From assembly GCA_963930775.1 (NCBI GenBank), contig OZ005689.1:5518001-5582000 (forward strand): 64,000 nt of DNA, given 5' to 3'. Both the position numbers and the translations under genes were made by a program. This DNA comes from Cliona cf. orientalis (taxonomy: Eukaryota; Porifera; Demospongiae; Clionaida; Clionaidae). How positions within the stretch are numbered: the first letter of the stretch is position 1; each line of letters opens with the position of its first letter. A model generated the notes under the pieces. That model was not told the DNA's origin, ran no database searches, and saw only the letters and a program-made list of their open reading frames with translations. This document shows, piece by piece, positions 12,901-22,268 of this stretch.

Positions 12901-15900
12901 AGTCATAAAATAATTATCAATCCAGTTGGAGTGTAGGCCACTCTCGCAGAAATAATCACTTCCAACGAAAGCGGAAATACTGTGATTGAAATCTGGGGCA
13001 TCGCAGGGACAATGTTCATTCGCAAACTGACTGGTCGCTTCAGTAAGTCCAGCAGCAAATGTCCAGATATGCTTCCGGCTGCCGGCAACTCCATGAGTTA
13101 GACTCACACCATCAACATAATGGCTTTCGATATTCTGAGATGAGTGACCAAATGCACTAGTTGAACCAAACTGGTATCCCCTTATCCTCCCACATACCCA
13201 GCTATATGGTATACTTCCAACACTAAACGTGGTCGAAGAACATCCAAATATATCCGTGTGCATTCGTCCACAAGTCCTCTTGGGGTATGACGTCAAACTA
13301 AGTCCAGCAGGGCAGTTGTAGCTGGTGTCAGTCATGTTGATAAAACCAATGCGTCTCCAAGATGATCCACCGCACATGTTTGCAGATGCAATAGCCGAGT
13401 TTGTAATCTGATGGATTTCTTCTCTCGCTCTCTCCCTCTCTTCTGTTGAAGGACACTGCAAACTATCATCTCTCCCAAGCACCTTCATATTAGTCGTTTG
13501 AACCCAGCCATTGGCTACGATAACACATCTTGGTGTTAGCCAGAGCGTCAAAGCACAAATTAAATAGGTAACGGCACGGCTCATTTTTATAAAAGAGAGT
13601 AATAATTTGCAAGTGCAACAATGACTGAAAGGTACTAATATGATTTTACTTTGGCATATATATATACACTCCGGAGAATCATAAGACTTGCATGAGATAT
13701 GCAAGTCTTTATGTACAAATAAAGTTCCCAAATTCTTACATAAGAGTTGATATAATAGATTCCCACTGCAGATATATCACACTGAGTTTCGAGTATAAAC
13801 TATTCCCAAGTGTATCAATATCAGCAGGATTCCAGCTTGGCATCACATATAGATACATGTACATGTACATGTGGTATTCAGTGAGTATAGGCATATTGTA
13901 AACAGGGAGTGATATTGCAGATATTCTCATGAATGAGTAATTTAAACAGCTACTGGCTTTTAACTCACTGTTTATGTTACATTGGGCAAATTTCATACTG
14001 GGAATTGTTTCTAGGCTGTACCAGCGTAGAATCATCCCATGTGCAATTACATGTACACTGTACATGTACCTCTACGTTTTATTGATTGGTATAAAAATTA
14101 ATTGTCAGTACAATAATGTACATTATACATGTACATGTATGTATCATAATATTATATAATTAAAATTTTTAGAGTGGGGAAACTTTCAAGGAGAAAACTA
14201 TCATGAATTTCATGGTTTGACTGCAGCCACCCATGAAAGTTTTCTCCATGAAATGTCATTCCACATTTTACAAAGTTAGCATTAAAAACTGGGAATGGGC
14301 CTGGAGACAAGGCTACACTAGAACAGAGATAGGCATTGGCACAGTATGTAACACTGAATCTGGGAATGGGCCAGGAGACAAGGCTACACAAGAACAGGAA
14401 CAGACATTGGCATACACGTAGTATATAATACTGAATCTGGGAATGGGCCTGGAGACGAACAAGGCTACACAAGAACAGGGACAGATATTGTCATACATGT
14501 AGTATGTACACTGAATCTAGGAATGGGCCTGGAGACAACAAGGCTACACAAGAACACCGGGGACAAACATTGGCATGCACTCACCTGGCTTTTTGTCATG
14601 GCAAACGTGGTAACCAGTGGCGATCAGTACCAGCAGAAATTCACGATCTACAACCTGATGTGCCTACGAACAGTATGGAACAATATCCATAAATGTAATC
14701 CTATTCCAACAATGGAATAGAAAATGGAAATCAGTAGGTTAGGTATTTTATCATAATTTTGGAGGGTGGGCCCTTAATTCTTTCCAATTAATGTACAAAT
14801 GGATAATCGACCCCCTACATTTCTATCTATAGATGTATTGGCTTTTGGGAAGGGCAGATAATTAGAGTATCATGTTTATGCTAACAAAATGCATGATCTA
14901 ATTAGCGCAAGAAATTCGCGTTCTAGGATTTTTCATTGTGTACCTTAATGGAGCATGTGACGACCTTTACTAGAAAATTACGCAAAATTTAAAATAGTTA
15001 CTGTTTAGTTTGCGTCCTATTGGCATAAACATGGTAGTTATGACAGGAGAGAGAGAAAAAGGAATGTGTGCATAGAGGAGGGGACAGAGGGAGGAGATGA
15101 GGGGAGAAAGTGCAGACAGTTGGGTATCGATAGGAAGTGGGTGGGTGGATGGATGCGAGTACAATTGTAGGAGAGTGGGAGAAGGGGAGGGGGAGAAAGG
15201 ATTTAAAAAATGAGTATCAAGAAGAGAGAGGAAAAGAGTGTGGGGGGAGGAAGGAGATGAGAGTTAATTACCTCAACAGTGAGAACAGCTGAAGTGCTCA
15301 TAGTCTGGTAGATTCCCTTGCTTCTGGCATTCTCGAGGACGTCATTCACCGGACACTAGTAGTGGAAGGTGAAAAAGAAAAGCTCACTGACGCAAAATTT
15401 ACAGCTATAATTGAAATTGTACGAATCACTGATTCAGTTATTAAGGTACGTCTTTAATTTTACTTTGAAAAAAACAAGGCAAAGAGAATTTTCTTCACAA
15501 AAGTTTGTATCATGGACATATTTTTGACCTTCTGCCACAAGCCATATGCACCAGTGAAAGGGAACATTACATGTAGCTAAATCTTGAGAGCCAGTAGATA
15601 TATGAATTATTGATCTTAATTTTATCCTAGCAAGGGAATGCATCAAATCCAGTGGTCTGACTCTCAAGATTAAAGTACTAACATTAACATGCATAGATAT
15701 TCAATGTTGTAAATAAACTCACTGTTTTATTCTGCACGGATACAATGGCACACCTCTTGCTGTCCGTTGCCACATCAACGGTTACCACGTCAACACCTTC
15801 CTCCATCTTGAAATAGAAAATCTGCCCAAAAATCAATCATAAAGATTATTATAACAATTACAAACACCAGCTGTCCACACGTTCTATTCCTGCATGCTTA

Positions 15901-18900
15901 ATTATACATATATATAGCATAAAAATTATTAGATCATAGTTGTAACAAATACTGCAATCTGATAGGTCATTAGCAGGTATCTATATGTGATAGTACCCCT
16001 ACAAGTCTGATAGAACCCCTACAAGATTTTGATAGAACCCCTACAACTTTGTATCCTCGGGCTATTACAGTGTTTTACTATATGATCTAAACCTGTTAGA
16101 CACTGTTTAGTCGGTTTCCACGTGATTTAGAAGACCTCAGGGCTCCGTAGAACCCTCGCTGCGCTCGGGATTCTACATAGAGCCCTTCAGTCTTCTAAAT
16201 CACGTAGAAACCTCCTAAACAGTGTCTAACTAATATATATGCGACTAAATGTGGCAAATGGGCGCATCAATCACGTTCGAAAATCGCCGTTTTATGCCTC
16301 ACTTTGGTGGCTTACTGCTCGGGATAGGAGGCTTACTCAGGCTTCTAACGTTGGGTCTGTGAAGTAGAAGGTCCAAACTGCTAATAAACCAAGTGGGAAG
16401 CCTAGGGCTCCTGTCACAAATTTCCCCCAAAAAGAAACTGTTTTCCTTGATTCATATCTACGGCACAGAATATGCACACCCAAGAATACAGCTTTATATA
16501 CACATCTATGTGTACCTGTGGGGAGGATGGGGAGATGACCGTCTGATGCTGCTCATTCAAACTGCAGGAGCATGAGAGAGAAAGGAATGGATCAATACAT
16601 ACACGTAGAAATAAGTCTAATTAATTAATTCATGCAATATTCCCCTCAAGAAATTTGTCAGAAAAACTGCACATGATATTAGTCATTTTTGGTTATAGGT
16701 GTTACAACCGTATAGCGGGAAACTTTCAAGGGAGAAAAGATGACTAGGAAAGAAGTATTTCGCAGAGAAAATTTTCAAGGGATGTTAATAGATGGGTGTG
16801 GCACACCTAAATTTCGTGGAGAAAACTTTCATGGGTGGTTGTAAAATCACAAAATTTGTGAAGGTTATTTCTCCCTCAAAAGTTTCCTGCATGCAGTACT
16901 CCGAAACTTTACCTTGGATCTCAACACTGATTCAGAATTGTACATGTACCGTATAGCGGGAAATTTTCGAGGGAGAAAACTTTCGCAGATCAGTAGGAAA
17001 GGAGCATTTCGCGGAGAAAACTTTCGCGGAATGTTAAAACTGGCCGCATAATGGGTGTGGCATGCCTAGAATTTTATGGAGAAAACTTTCGCGGATGGCG
17101 GGAAAATCGCGAAATTCGAGAAAGTTTTCTCCCTCGAAAGTTTCCCGCTATATGGTATGTACATATGCAGTACATGTACATGTACATGTACATGTGTACA
17201 TGTGTGCATGTATGTTAATACACTTTGTATGTACCACAATAAGGATACAAATTGCAACCAAGGCTGGAGTACTATTCACCACAGACATGGCCATTGAGTT
17301 CCATGATGGACACCTGACACATGTACTAAAATACCATTCTTCAAGGCCCCATATAAGCCGGCCTTTATGAGTAACACTATAGTATTACGTAAGTACATGT
17401 ATGATTTTATAGATGCCACCTACAGTACATGTACATATGTACACATTGTATAGGTTCTGAATGAACAAACATGAATAGTGCAAATTATCCTTTTGGTCTA
17501 TAGAGAATGTCAGTTTATGGTAAGTGCAATACGTACTACATGTATGCCATCAGCTACACATGTTCACGAGTCAACAACGAGCACTTCAATAAACCATCAC
17601 TTATGTTTTCTTTGGCAATTAACCAAGCACCCGCTAGCTAATATAAGAGACTTACCTACCCCACCAAGATGTACTGTCGATCTCATACAGCGACACCGGT
17701 GTATAGTGGTCACTATGTAAGGCAACCACTTCCTTTTTAAAGGTCACATAGTTCAGCCCCTAGCTATATATAGCACTTGGCAAATTTCACATTTCATACA
17801 CCTAGCTTAGCCACCTCTCTCGTAGAATATACACGTACTCTAACTATCGTACAAATTTTTTTAAGTGCCATAATACATGTAGTTATCTGACAGTTATTGG
17901 GGTGCATGAGATGCATGGTCGAATGCATCCCAATTACTGGCAGATAACTATTTTGTTGGTAGTTGACCTCTGTTCATCATTGGCCTACTTTATGATGACC
18001 CAACCCCTTCCCGTAGCTGGCAAATTGCCTATAAAAAAACTTTGGTTGCTAGGCAACTACCAACAAATATGCATGTCCTCTCATTTTTTTGCATGTGCAA
18101 AAGGAGAGAGAAAACCAGCAAGGGAACAAATTAACACTAACGTATAGAATAATGTATACCTCAGAGTGAAATTATCGACTGGATCAATCCTGACAGAGTA
18201 GTTGAGGGGGTCCGGTGAACTGGTGAAGACATCGATGTAGAACATCGTGGGTGTGAGACTGGGGTCCTCAACGGGGCACAGCGTCCGACTCACATCGGTA
18301 AACATCAGCGAAAACCTGGAGAAATGGTCGATTGGGGGGTTAAAGGTTGTCGAATCAAGTTATACTACACAGACATAAACATCCACCATGAATATCTCAC
18401 TAAATACCATAATATAGCCAGAAATATTAAATTTGGCGGTTGCATGAGCCCCAAATCGCTATAATTGCAAGAATATTAGCGGATTTAAATTTGGCAGTTC
18501 GTAGTCTATCAAGCTAGACCCCTTTTTCGCCCGACGACCTTTATCTACTCTATCCACACGCGAAAAAGGGTCTAGCAAAGGTCAGGTTTAATCAAATTTT
18601 GTCTGGCCAATCAGATTCAGCTTTTGAAATTCATGCAAGCAATTTATGCATGGGTGTAGAGTATATAGCAGTTGGCAAAAACGGGCACTAGACTATATAG
18701 GCCTACTATGCTTTTAGTGTTTTTAGAGCTTACTTTCAAACATATGATAACATCAGACTGGACCATCTGCTGCTGTTCTCTTGCTTTTGAGCCAAGCACA
18801 CACTCGTATGGCTTCACCAAATGAATTGCATTCCAACACTGACCTTTGCTAGACCCCTTTTTCGCGTGTGGATAGAGTGGGTAAAGGTCGTCGGGCAAAA

Positions 18901-21900
18901 AAGGGCTCTAGCTTGATAGACTAGGCAGTTCGGTACAGGATCGAGATACGTATGTACATACACTGTATACTAATTATGCGAGTAGGAAATTTTGGCAGAT
19001 TTTAATTTGGCAGTTGTAATATAAATAGCCAAACCGCTGGTATTAAATTTTTAGCACAAAATCTATAGCTCTATTAATAGCCCACATAGGCTGCTTGCAT
19101 CCATAATAATTATTCAAAGCAAAAAACTTTGTATGGATCAATAACACAATTAATACTGGATGGATATGTTCCAGTACCTTAGTGCTATACTCTAGGTACC
19201 ATGTTTGTGCTAATAAAACACAAGCTAAAAAGTTACAATTTTAAATTTTGCACGATTTTCTGGTAAAGGTCTTCACATGCTCATTAAGATACACTATGAA
19301 AAATCCTAGAACTCAAATTTTCTTGCACTAATTAGATCACGCGTATTATTAGCATAAACACGGTATAATTCTAAAAAGGTCAATCTCACTAAGGGGGGGG
19401 GGGGGTGTGCTTGCATTTTGGGAAATTATGTTATGCTCTTTTATAGATTGATATCATTTTAACACCATGAACTTGTATCCATATTCAGTAAAAGGTACCA
19501 AGAATTGACAGTTTACTAAATCTTGTGCTTACACAAGTACATGTATGCAAATCTTAATCAGAAGAATTACAAATCTTGGCTTTGTATTATTATAATATTG
19601 CCGTAGTGTCCCAGGCAAGCATCCACTCCTGGGTAAGTGCTCATGCACCACATTTCAAATAATAGTATATTATACGAACGTATGCAGTTTGTATCCTGGG
19701 TAAGTGCCCATGCATGCAGACCGAAATTGTGAGTTACTTATATTTAAGCGCCCATGGATGCTAAGTTAACCCGGGACACTACGGTGTACACAGCAGCTGA
19801 GTGCTACGTCTCTCAACATTGATATCGGTGCTGAATAATAGTAAACAGATGGATAAGTGGCTGCATGATTTATAAACAGGGTTATGCTACAGCTACGTAG
19901 GAGTCCATTTGATATGATTCAATGGGTCAATCATGACTGAAAGAGGTGTCCTCTTTTTAGGAATGAGAGAGAGAGAGCTGGCTAGATATCTAGATGAATC
20001 TCCCTATTCAGGACCTATGGAAATGAGGCCACCTCCCTAGCAAGGACACTCACTGCCTCTTGTCCAAGCTACAATGTACATACGTAGAGTATTATTACAG
20101 AGAAGTATACAAGACCATTTCTGATACAGTAAAAGGACACCTCGAATACAGGATATCAATGGATGTATACATGTATCATGCAATAGAGAATGAACACCTT
20201 TGCAAACTGACACACTCTATAATATCCACTGAGGTAGCACCTTTGAATGTAGAGAGTGCACTAAACATCCTCACAATAATATTCATACATTCTACATGCT
20301 ACAGTACATGCACTCTTAATAACAATGCTTGAGTAAACTGCTCCCCCCCCCTCCCCTCTTCCCCCTGAAAGGTCATCATCAAAGAGATAAAATGCATAGT
20401 CTAGAGGTGAGGTAAAATAATAGTCATGTGCCCCTTCACCAGGTGCCAATACTCCAGTTATTTGCCCCCCCCCTCCCCACCATCAAAGGGATACACTAGT
20501 CTAAGAGCTGTTGCCACTCCACCTGGAGTTGCTCCAGTGGATCCCCCCCCTCCCCCCCCTCCCCCCCCCCCCCCCCACCCAATGGACACTACCGAAAGAT
20601 ACAATGCAAGCTACAGTGTACATGTACATATATGCATGACATTGTGTACATTGTATGGTGTCATGGTGCTGCCCCCCTTAATTCACAAAGAAGAAGCTAG
20701 GGTCTGGAACATGCAAGTAAGCCATTATTCCAGTTGTCTCTTATACCCACTTTACACTTAGCAGTTACACACTAATCACAGCGTATTATGTACAAGAAAT
20801 GCGAGCGCTCGAGTATACAGAACCAGGTGAACACAGAAACAACAAAAACATCAGTAGATAGCCCATGCATCCACGGACGGTAATAGACCACCTTGTATCC
20901 TGGTGCCATGTGGTTTGGGGGATTATTCAACAGTGCCTCCAAGTATACGGACTTATCAGTATTTTTACTGAATTCTGACCATAAATACTGATAAAAGTTT
21001 AAAAATACTGAAAACTGGGGTAATTTAGTACATACATTATATATGGAATTCTTTGTAAAAATACTGAAAAATACTGAAAATGCATGCAAAATACTGAAAA
21101 ATGGGAAGATTTATACTGAAAGACAGGAGAGCAGCTTGGAGGCACTGAATCAGGATGTAAGGCCACAGCTATATAGCGGCACTACAATAGTGCTTGTATA
21201 AGTATCCATAGTCACTACGTCAAAGTAGCCTTGTCCCCTGCAGGCCCTCTCTCGATCTCCCAGCTTTTAATGTTGCACGCTTTTATTAAAGCTGGGAGAT
21301 AGAGAGAGCTAGGGCCTGGGAACGAGGCTAACGTCAAAGATATTTGCAGGACGTACATATAATTTTAAAAAATTCAGTGGCAACCAATAATATCTCATGA
21401 ATACGACTTACCCCTCAGGCTGTAGAGGAATACTGAATGACACTGTTCCATTGAAGCTCTGTCTTGCTGTAAAGATCACCGGATAAGTGCTGTTGGCATC
21501 AGCCGCAGCAGACAATCTGAAGCCCTGCATGTAGTTCAAGCATCATTAAACACCTTTAAATTATCGTAATCTGGTATAAGCATTTGCTGCTGATTGATCC
21601 ATAGGGTTAGTTCATGCAAGCACTCTGAACACTAGGCTAAGAGACTTATAGAATTTGTCATCAGTAGCTAATAATTAAGTCAAATTATCACCTTGAAGAT
21701 TAATTTTAGTAATTGAATAATATTGATGATGCATTAATATGGACTCTGATTACCTGCATGCTGAGCACAAAGTATAGCTTAGCTAGTAACTAGAAAGAGC
21801 TGAATAGGGAGGGCCATAGACGGCCTACAATTCACATTAATTAGTACCAATCATGCAGAGGGTACTACTCATAATTTTCATTTAAGTAAACTATATTAAA

Positions 21901-22148
21901 CATACGTTGTACGGTCCAACGTTCCAGGACGAGTTGCAGAAGGTCAGGTTAGCCTGCACGGCCAAGATGTCGCTTCGATAGAGAGACACATTCGAGTCCG
22001 GAGCTGTCTCTTGGCAAGGGAGCACCTTCTTTAACGTCAGGTCGAATCCATCGTCGTCCGCAGCTGCACCGCTAGGTGACGATACTAGCGAAGCTATAGC
22101 AAAGAAGCTCAACAGCACGCACGCACGGTATCGCCATATAGTGATCAT
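905..22148 (-). CDS. SIDT: SIDT-A: complete SID1 transmembrane family protein, 25 exons
   Basis: SIDT proteins are multipass membrane proteins linked to dsRNA uptake and cholesterol binding. Exons, 5' to 3': 22148-21906, 21524-21412, 18315-18160, 16561-16516, 15821-15723, 15355-15272, 14654-14585, 12369-12310, 12005-11906, 11461-11259, 10748-10662, 10321-10260, 10105-10023, 9930-9864, 9540-9392, 9282-9258, 9126-9009, 8684-8548, 3285-3174, 2866-2787, 2719-2673, 2517-2409, 1861-1748, 1344-1231, 967-905. All phases agree and give 846 aa, close to the 820-830 aa of vertebrate SIDT1/2. Visible marks are a signal peptide, a glycosylated ectodomain, [30 protein letters not shown], the CREST-superfamily histidine in SSFYHICPN, and DNHDVWHF near the C terminus. 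Exon 16 is only 25 nt. Introns host three other genes and many repeats. Confidence 0.93.
2037..2227. mobile_element. MITE-like element with TACCGTAAATCG inverted ends
   Basis: About 23 bp at the left end (TACCGTAAATCGCGAATATTTCG) recur, inverted with one mismatch, at the right end. The inside is AT-rich with no ORF. It lies in a SIDT-A intron. Confidence 0.65.
3556..3632 (-). mobile_element. Possible tRNA-derived SINE head
   Basis: The minus strand reads a box-A-like TAGCTCAGAGGTTAGTGG, followed about 40 nt later by a degenerate box-B-like GGTTTAGGTCC. The spacing suits a tRNA-derived promoter, but the sequence does not fold as an intact tRNA by eye. I see no defined tail. Confidence 0.35.
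3849..4226. mobile_element. MITE-like element with TACCGCAAATCCGGAAATTTT-type ends
   Basis: The left end (TACCGCAAATCCGGAAATTT) and the right end (AAATTTCCGGATTTACGGTA) are inverted copies with one difference. Two further AAATATTTC-rich blocks inside suggest a nested or compound element. A short ORF across it (4008-4253) is not credible as a gene. Confidence 0.6.
4816..5568 (-). CDS. CARD-like/two-transmembrane protein, copy 1, nested in a SIDT-A intron
   Basis: Intronless, 250 aa from the ATG at 5568; an upstream in-frame ATG at 5748 exists, but homology with copy 2 begins only just before 5568. Residues about 24-105 form an all-helical block ([15 protein letters not shown], then [17 protein letters not shown], then [14 protein letters not shown]) that reads as a death-fold domain, most like a CARD. 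A polar linker of about 85 residues follows, then two hydrophobic segments at about 190-212 and 219-248. CARDs make homotypic contacts in apoptosis and innate immune signalling, so a membrane-tethered adaptor is possible, but that is inference. It is a tandem direct duplicate of the gene at 6598-7344, transcribed like its host gene. No further conserved motif was seen. Confidence 0.65.
   Translation of the reverse strand: MKGIKEISFISSTASSELPEYRLIVRLTPELRTAIQGDLQDISDHLLSCGMITQDNHEDFTNCYKSTHTRAASLIRAVQNKIKLDCHHFSKFVEILEKNKQYYSSILQKLYSHDMDSPPMYSQHHVCEDSSSELDETGALLHGRVPYIQYEDDSQCREHERRYSLFNTVYVFCSSCIDRFMSFAFARPIKSILVLLVINFLLLIMMGKFFFSLTSDSVDIFDLLLLFPLYFTFCLSSMCICFCCYAIIYL
6328..6425 (-). mobile_element. 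SINE body fragment
   Basis: This stretch, containing GATTATCCCTACAAATCTTG and then CCCTGCCATCCCTACTTCAT, is almost identical to 48200-48275. There it follows a tRNA-like head, so I read this as a truncated copy of the same SINE. Confidence 0.5.
6598..7344 (-). CDS. CARD-like/two-transmembrane protein, copy 2, nested in a SIDT-A intron
   Basis: Intronless, 248 aa from the ATG at 7344. It matches copy 1 along its length: the CARD-like block ([32 protein letters not shown]), the MYSQ-containing linker and the start of the hydrophobic C terminus are nearly identical by eye, whereas the last 60 residues diverge more. The duplication also includes noncoding DNA: about 140 bp downstream of both stops (4668-4815 and 6438-6580) match, so the unit is about 0.95 kb, repeated 1.77 kb apart. 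Both frames are open, which argues that both are or recently were functional. Function unknown beyond a likely death-fold interaction domain at a membrane. Confidence 0.65.
   Translation of the reverse strand: MKGIRETSFISSATSSESPEYRLIVRLTPELRTAIQGDLQNISDHLLSCGMITQDDHEDFTNCYKPTHTRAASLIRAVQNKIKLDCHYFSKFVKVLEKNKQYYSSILQRLYSHDMDSPPMYSQQHICEESSSELDETGVLLHGHVPYVQYEDDSHCCESERQYTVNNFFKTVSVFCSSCIDKTFEYFVDLAIESPFKSILVHLVFGIFLLLIMGKLYFNITSVYDLLLFLMLCAVFGCNLSFLCCTRF
7817..8220. mobile_element. MITE-like element with about 40-bp inverted ends
   Basis: CCAAGAGTAAATAATAAG and about 25 further bases at 7821-7860 recur inverted at 8174-8218 with a few mismatches. The roughly 400-bp inside has no convincing ORF. 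Confidence 0.6.
12703..13584 (-). CDS. Secreted cysteine-rich protein of unknown family, nested in a SIDT-A intron
   Basis: Intronless, 293 aa from the ATG at 13584, which directly precedes a clear signal peptide (hydrophobic [11 protein letters not shown]); upstream in-frame codons to 13731 look non-coding. No membrane segment follows. The mature part has at least 16 cysteines and motifs such as [33 protein letters not shown] and CPCDAP, ending with an acidic ELIELYVQ tail. I do not recognise a named domain; the pattern suggests a disulphide-rich extracellular fold. It lies in the 2.2-kb intron between SIDT-A exons 7 and 8, on the same strand as its host. Lack of introns suggests retroposition or an ancestrally intronless family. 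Confidence 0.7.
   Translation of the reverse strand: MSRAVTYLICALTLWLTPRCVIVANGWVQTTNMKVLGRDDSLQCPSTEERERAREEIHQITNSAIASANMCGGSSWRRIGFINMTDTSYNCPAGLSLTSYPKRTCGRMHTDIFGCSSTTFSVGSIPYSWVCGRIRGYQFGSTSAFGHSSQNIESHYVDGVSLTHGVAGSRKHIWTFAAGLTEATSQFANEHCPCDAPDFNHSISAFVGSDYFCESGLHSNWIDNYFMTFHSNDVLWDGQGCTSTSTCCQLNNPPWFTKNVRNATTDDIELRICTSNHSSREDIPLELIELYVQ
14289..14572. repeat. Minisatellite, four imperfect units of about 72-80 bp
   Basis: GGGAATGGGCCTGGAGACAA, GGCTACACAAGAACAGG and ACTGAATCTGGGAATGGG recur at about 14289, 14363, 14438 and 14520. The array ends about 10 bp from the donor of SIDT-A exon 7 (14585). Confidence 0.75.
16095..16230. repeat. Inverted repeat with a CCCTCGCTGCGCTCGGG core
   Basis: GTTAGACACTGTTTAG at the left is exactly complemented at the right end, and the arms continue inward with few mismatches to a GC-rich core. 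The DNA could form a long hairpin. A related element is at 27066-27208. Confidence 0.65.
16707..16900. mobile_element. Degenerate MITE of the TATAGCGGGAAACTTTC family
   Basis: The left end CCGTATAGCGGGAAACTTTC faces an inverted, mutated copy (AAAAGTTTCCTGC) near 16880. Internal GGAGAAAACTTTC blocks match the better-preserved copy at 16947-17157. Confidence 0.5.
16947..17157. mobile_element. MITE of the TATAGCGGGAAA family
   Basis: TACCGTATAGCGGGAAATTT with the following GAGGGAGAAAACTTTC is complemented at the right end (GAAAGTTTCCCGCTATATGG), with internal repeats of AGAAAACTTTCGCGGA. It is about 210 bp with no ORF. Confidence 0.65.
18502..18923. mobile_element. Nonautonomous DNA transposon with a 9-bp target-site duplication
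   Basis: The ends (TAGTCTATCAAGCTAGA...) are inverted copies extending about 80 bp, including a GGTCTAGC-flanked CCCTTTTTCGC block. GGCAGTTCG occurs directly outside both ends (18493-18501 and 18924-18932), a convincing 9-bp duplication. A short minus-strand ORF in the middle is not a recognisable transposase. Confidence 0.75.
19611..19784. mobile_element. MITE-like element with CCGTAGTGTCC ends
   Basis: CCGTAGTGTCCC at the left is complemented by GGGACACTACGG at the right. Internal GGTAAGTGCYCATGCA blocks recur. A longer relative lies at 62976-63455. Confidence 0.6.
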
Positions 22149-22268
22149 ATTTTGCTGTTAAAATACACACCGTGACACGATACTTTCAATTCGACCCTGG
22201 CCCTACCGGCTGTGATCGATAGTTGCTGACTCGACATTAATTTTTGTAAGTCACGTGATTTCCAAATC
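22149..22268. promoter_or_regulatory. Shared head-to-head promoter region of SIDT-A and PIGV
   Basis: Only 120 bp separate the two start codons, so both 5' UTRs and core promoters must overlap here or extend into transcribed DNA. I see no clear TATA box. The interval is less AT-rich than its surroundings. Confidence 0.5.

Noticed and set aside
20426..20761. 111-aa plus-strand ORF with a poly-proline run
   Set aside because: The prolines come from a long C tract in a SIDT-A intron; no support as a gene.
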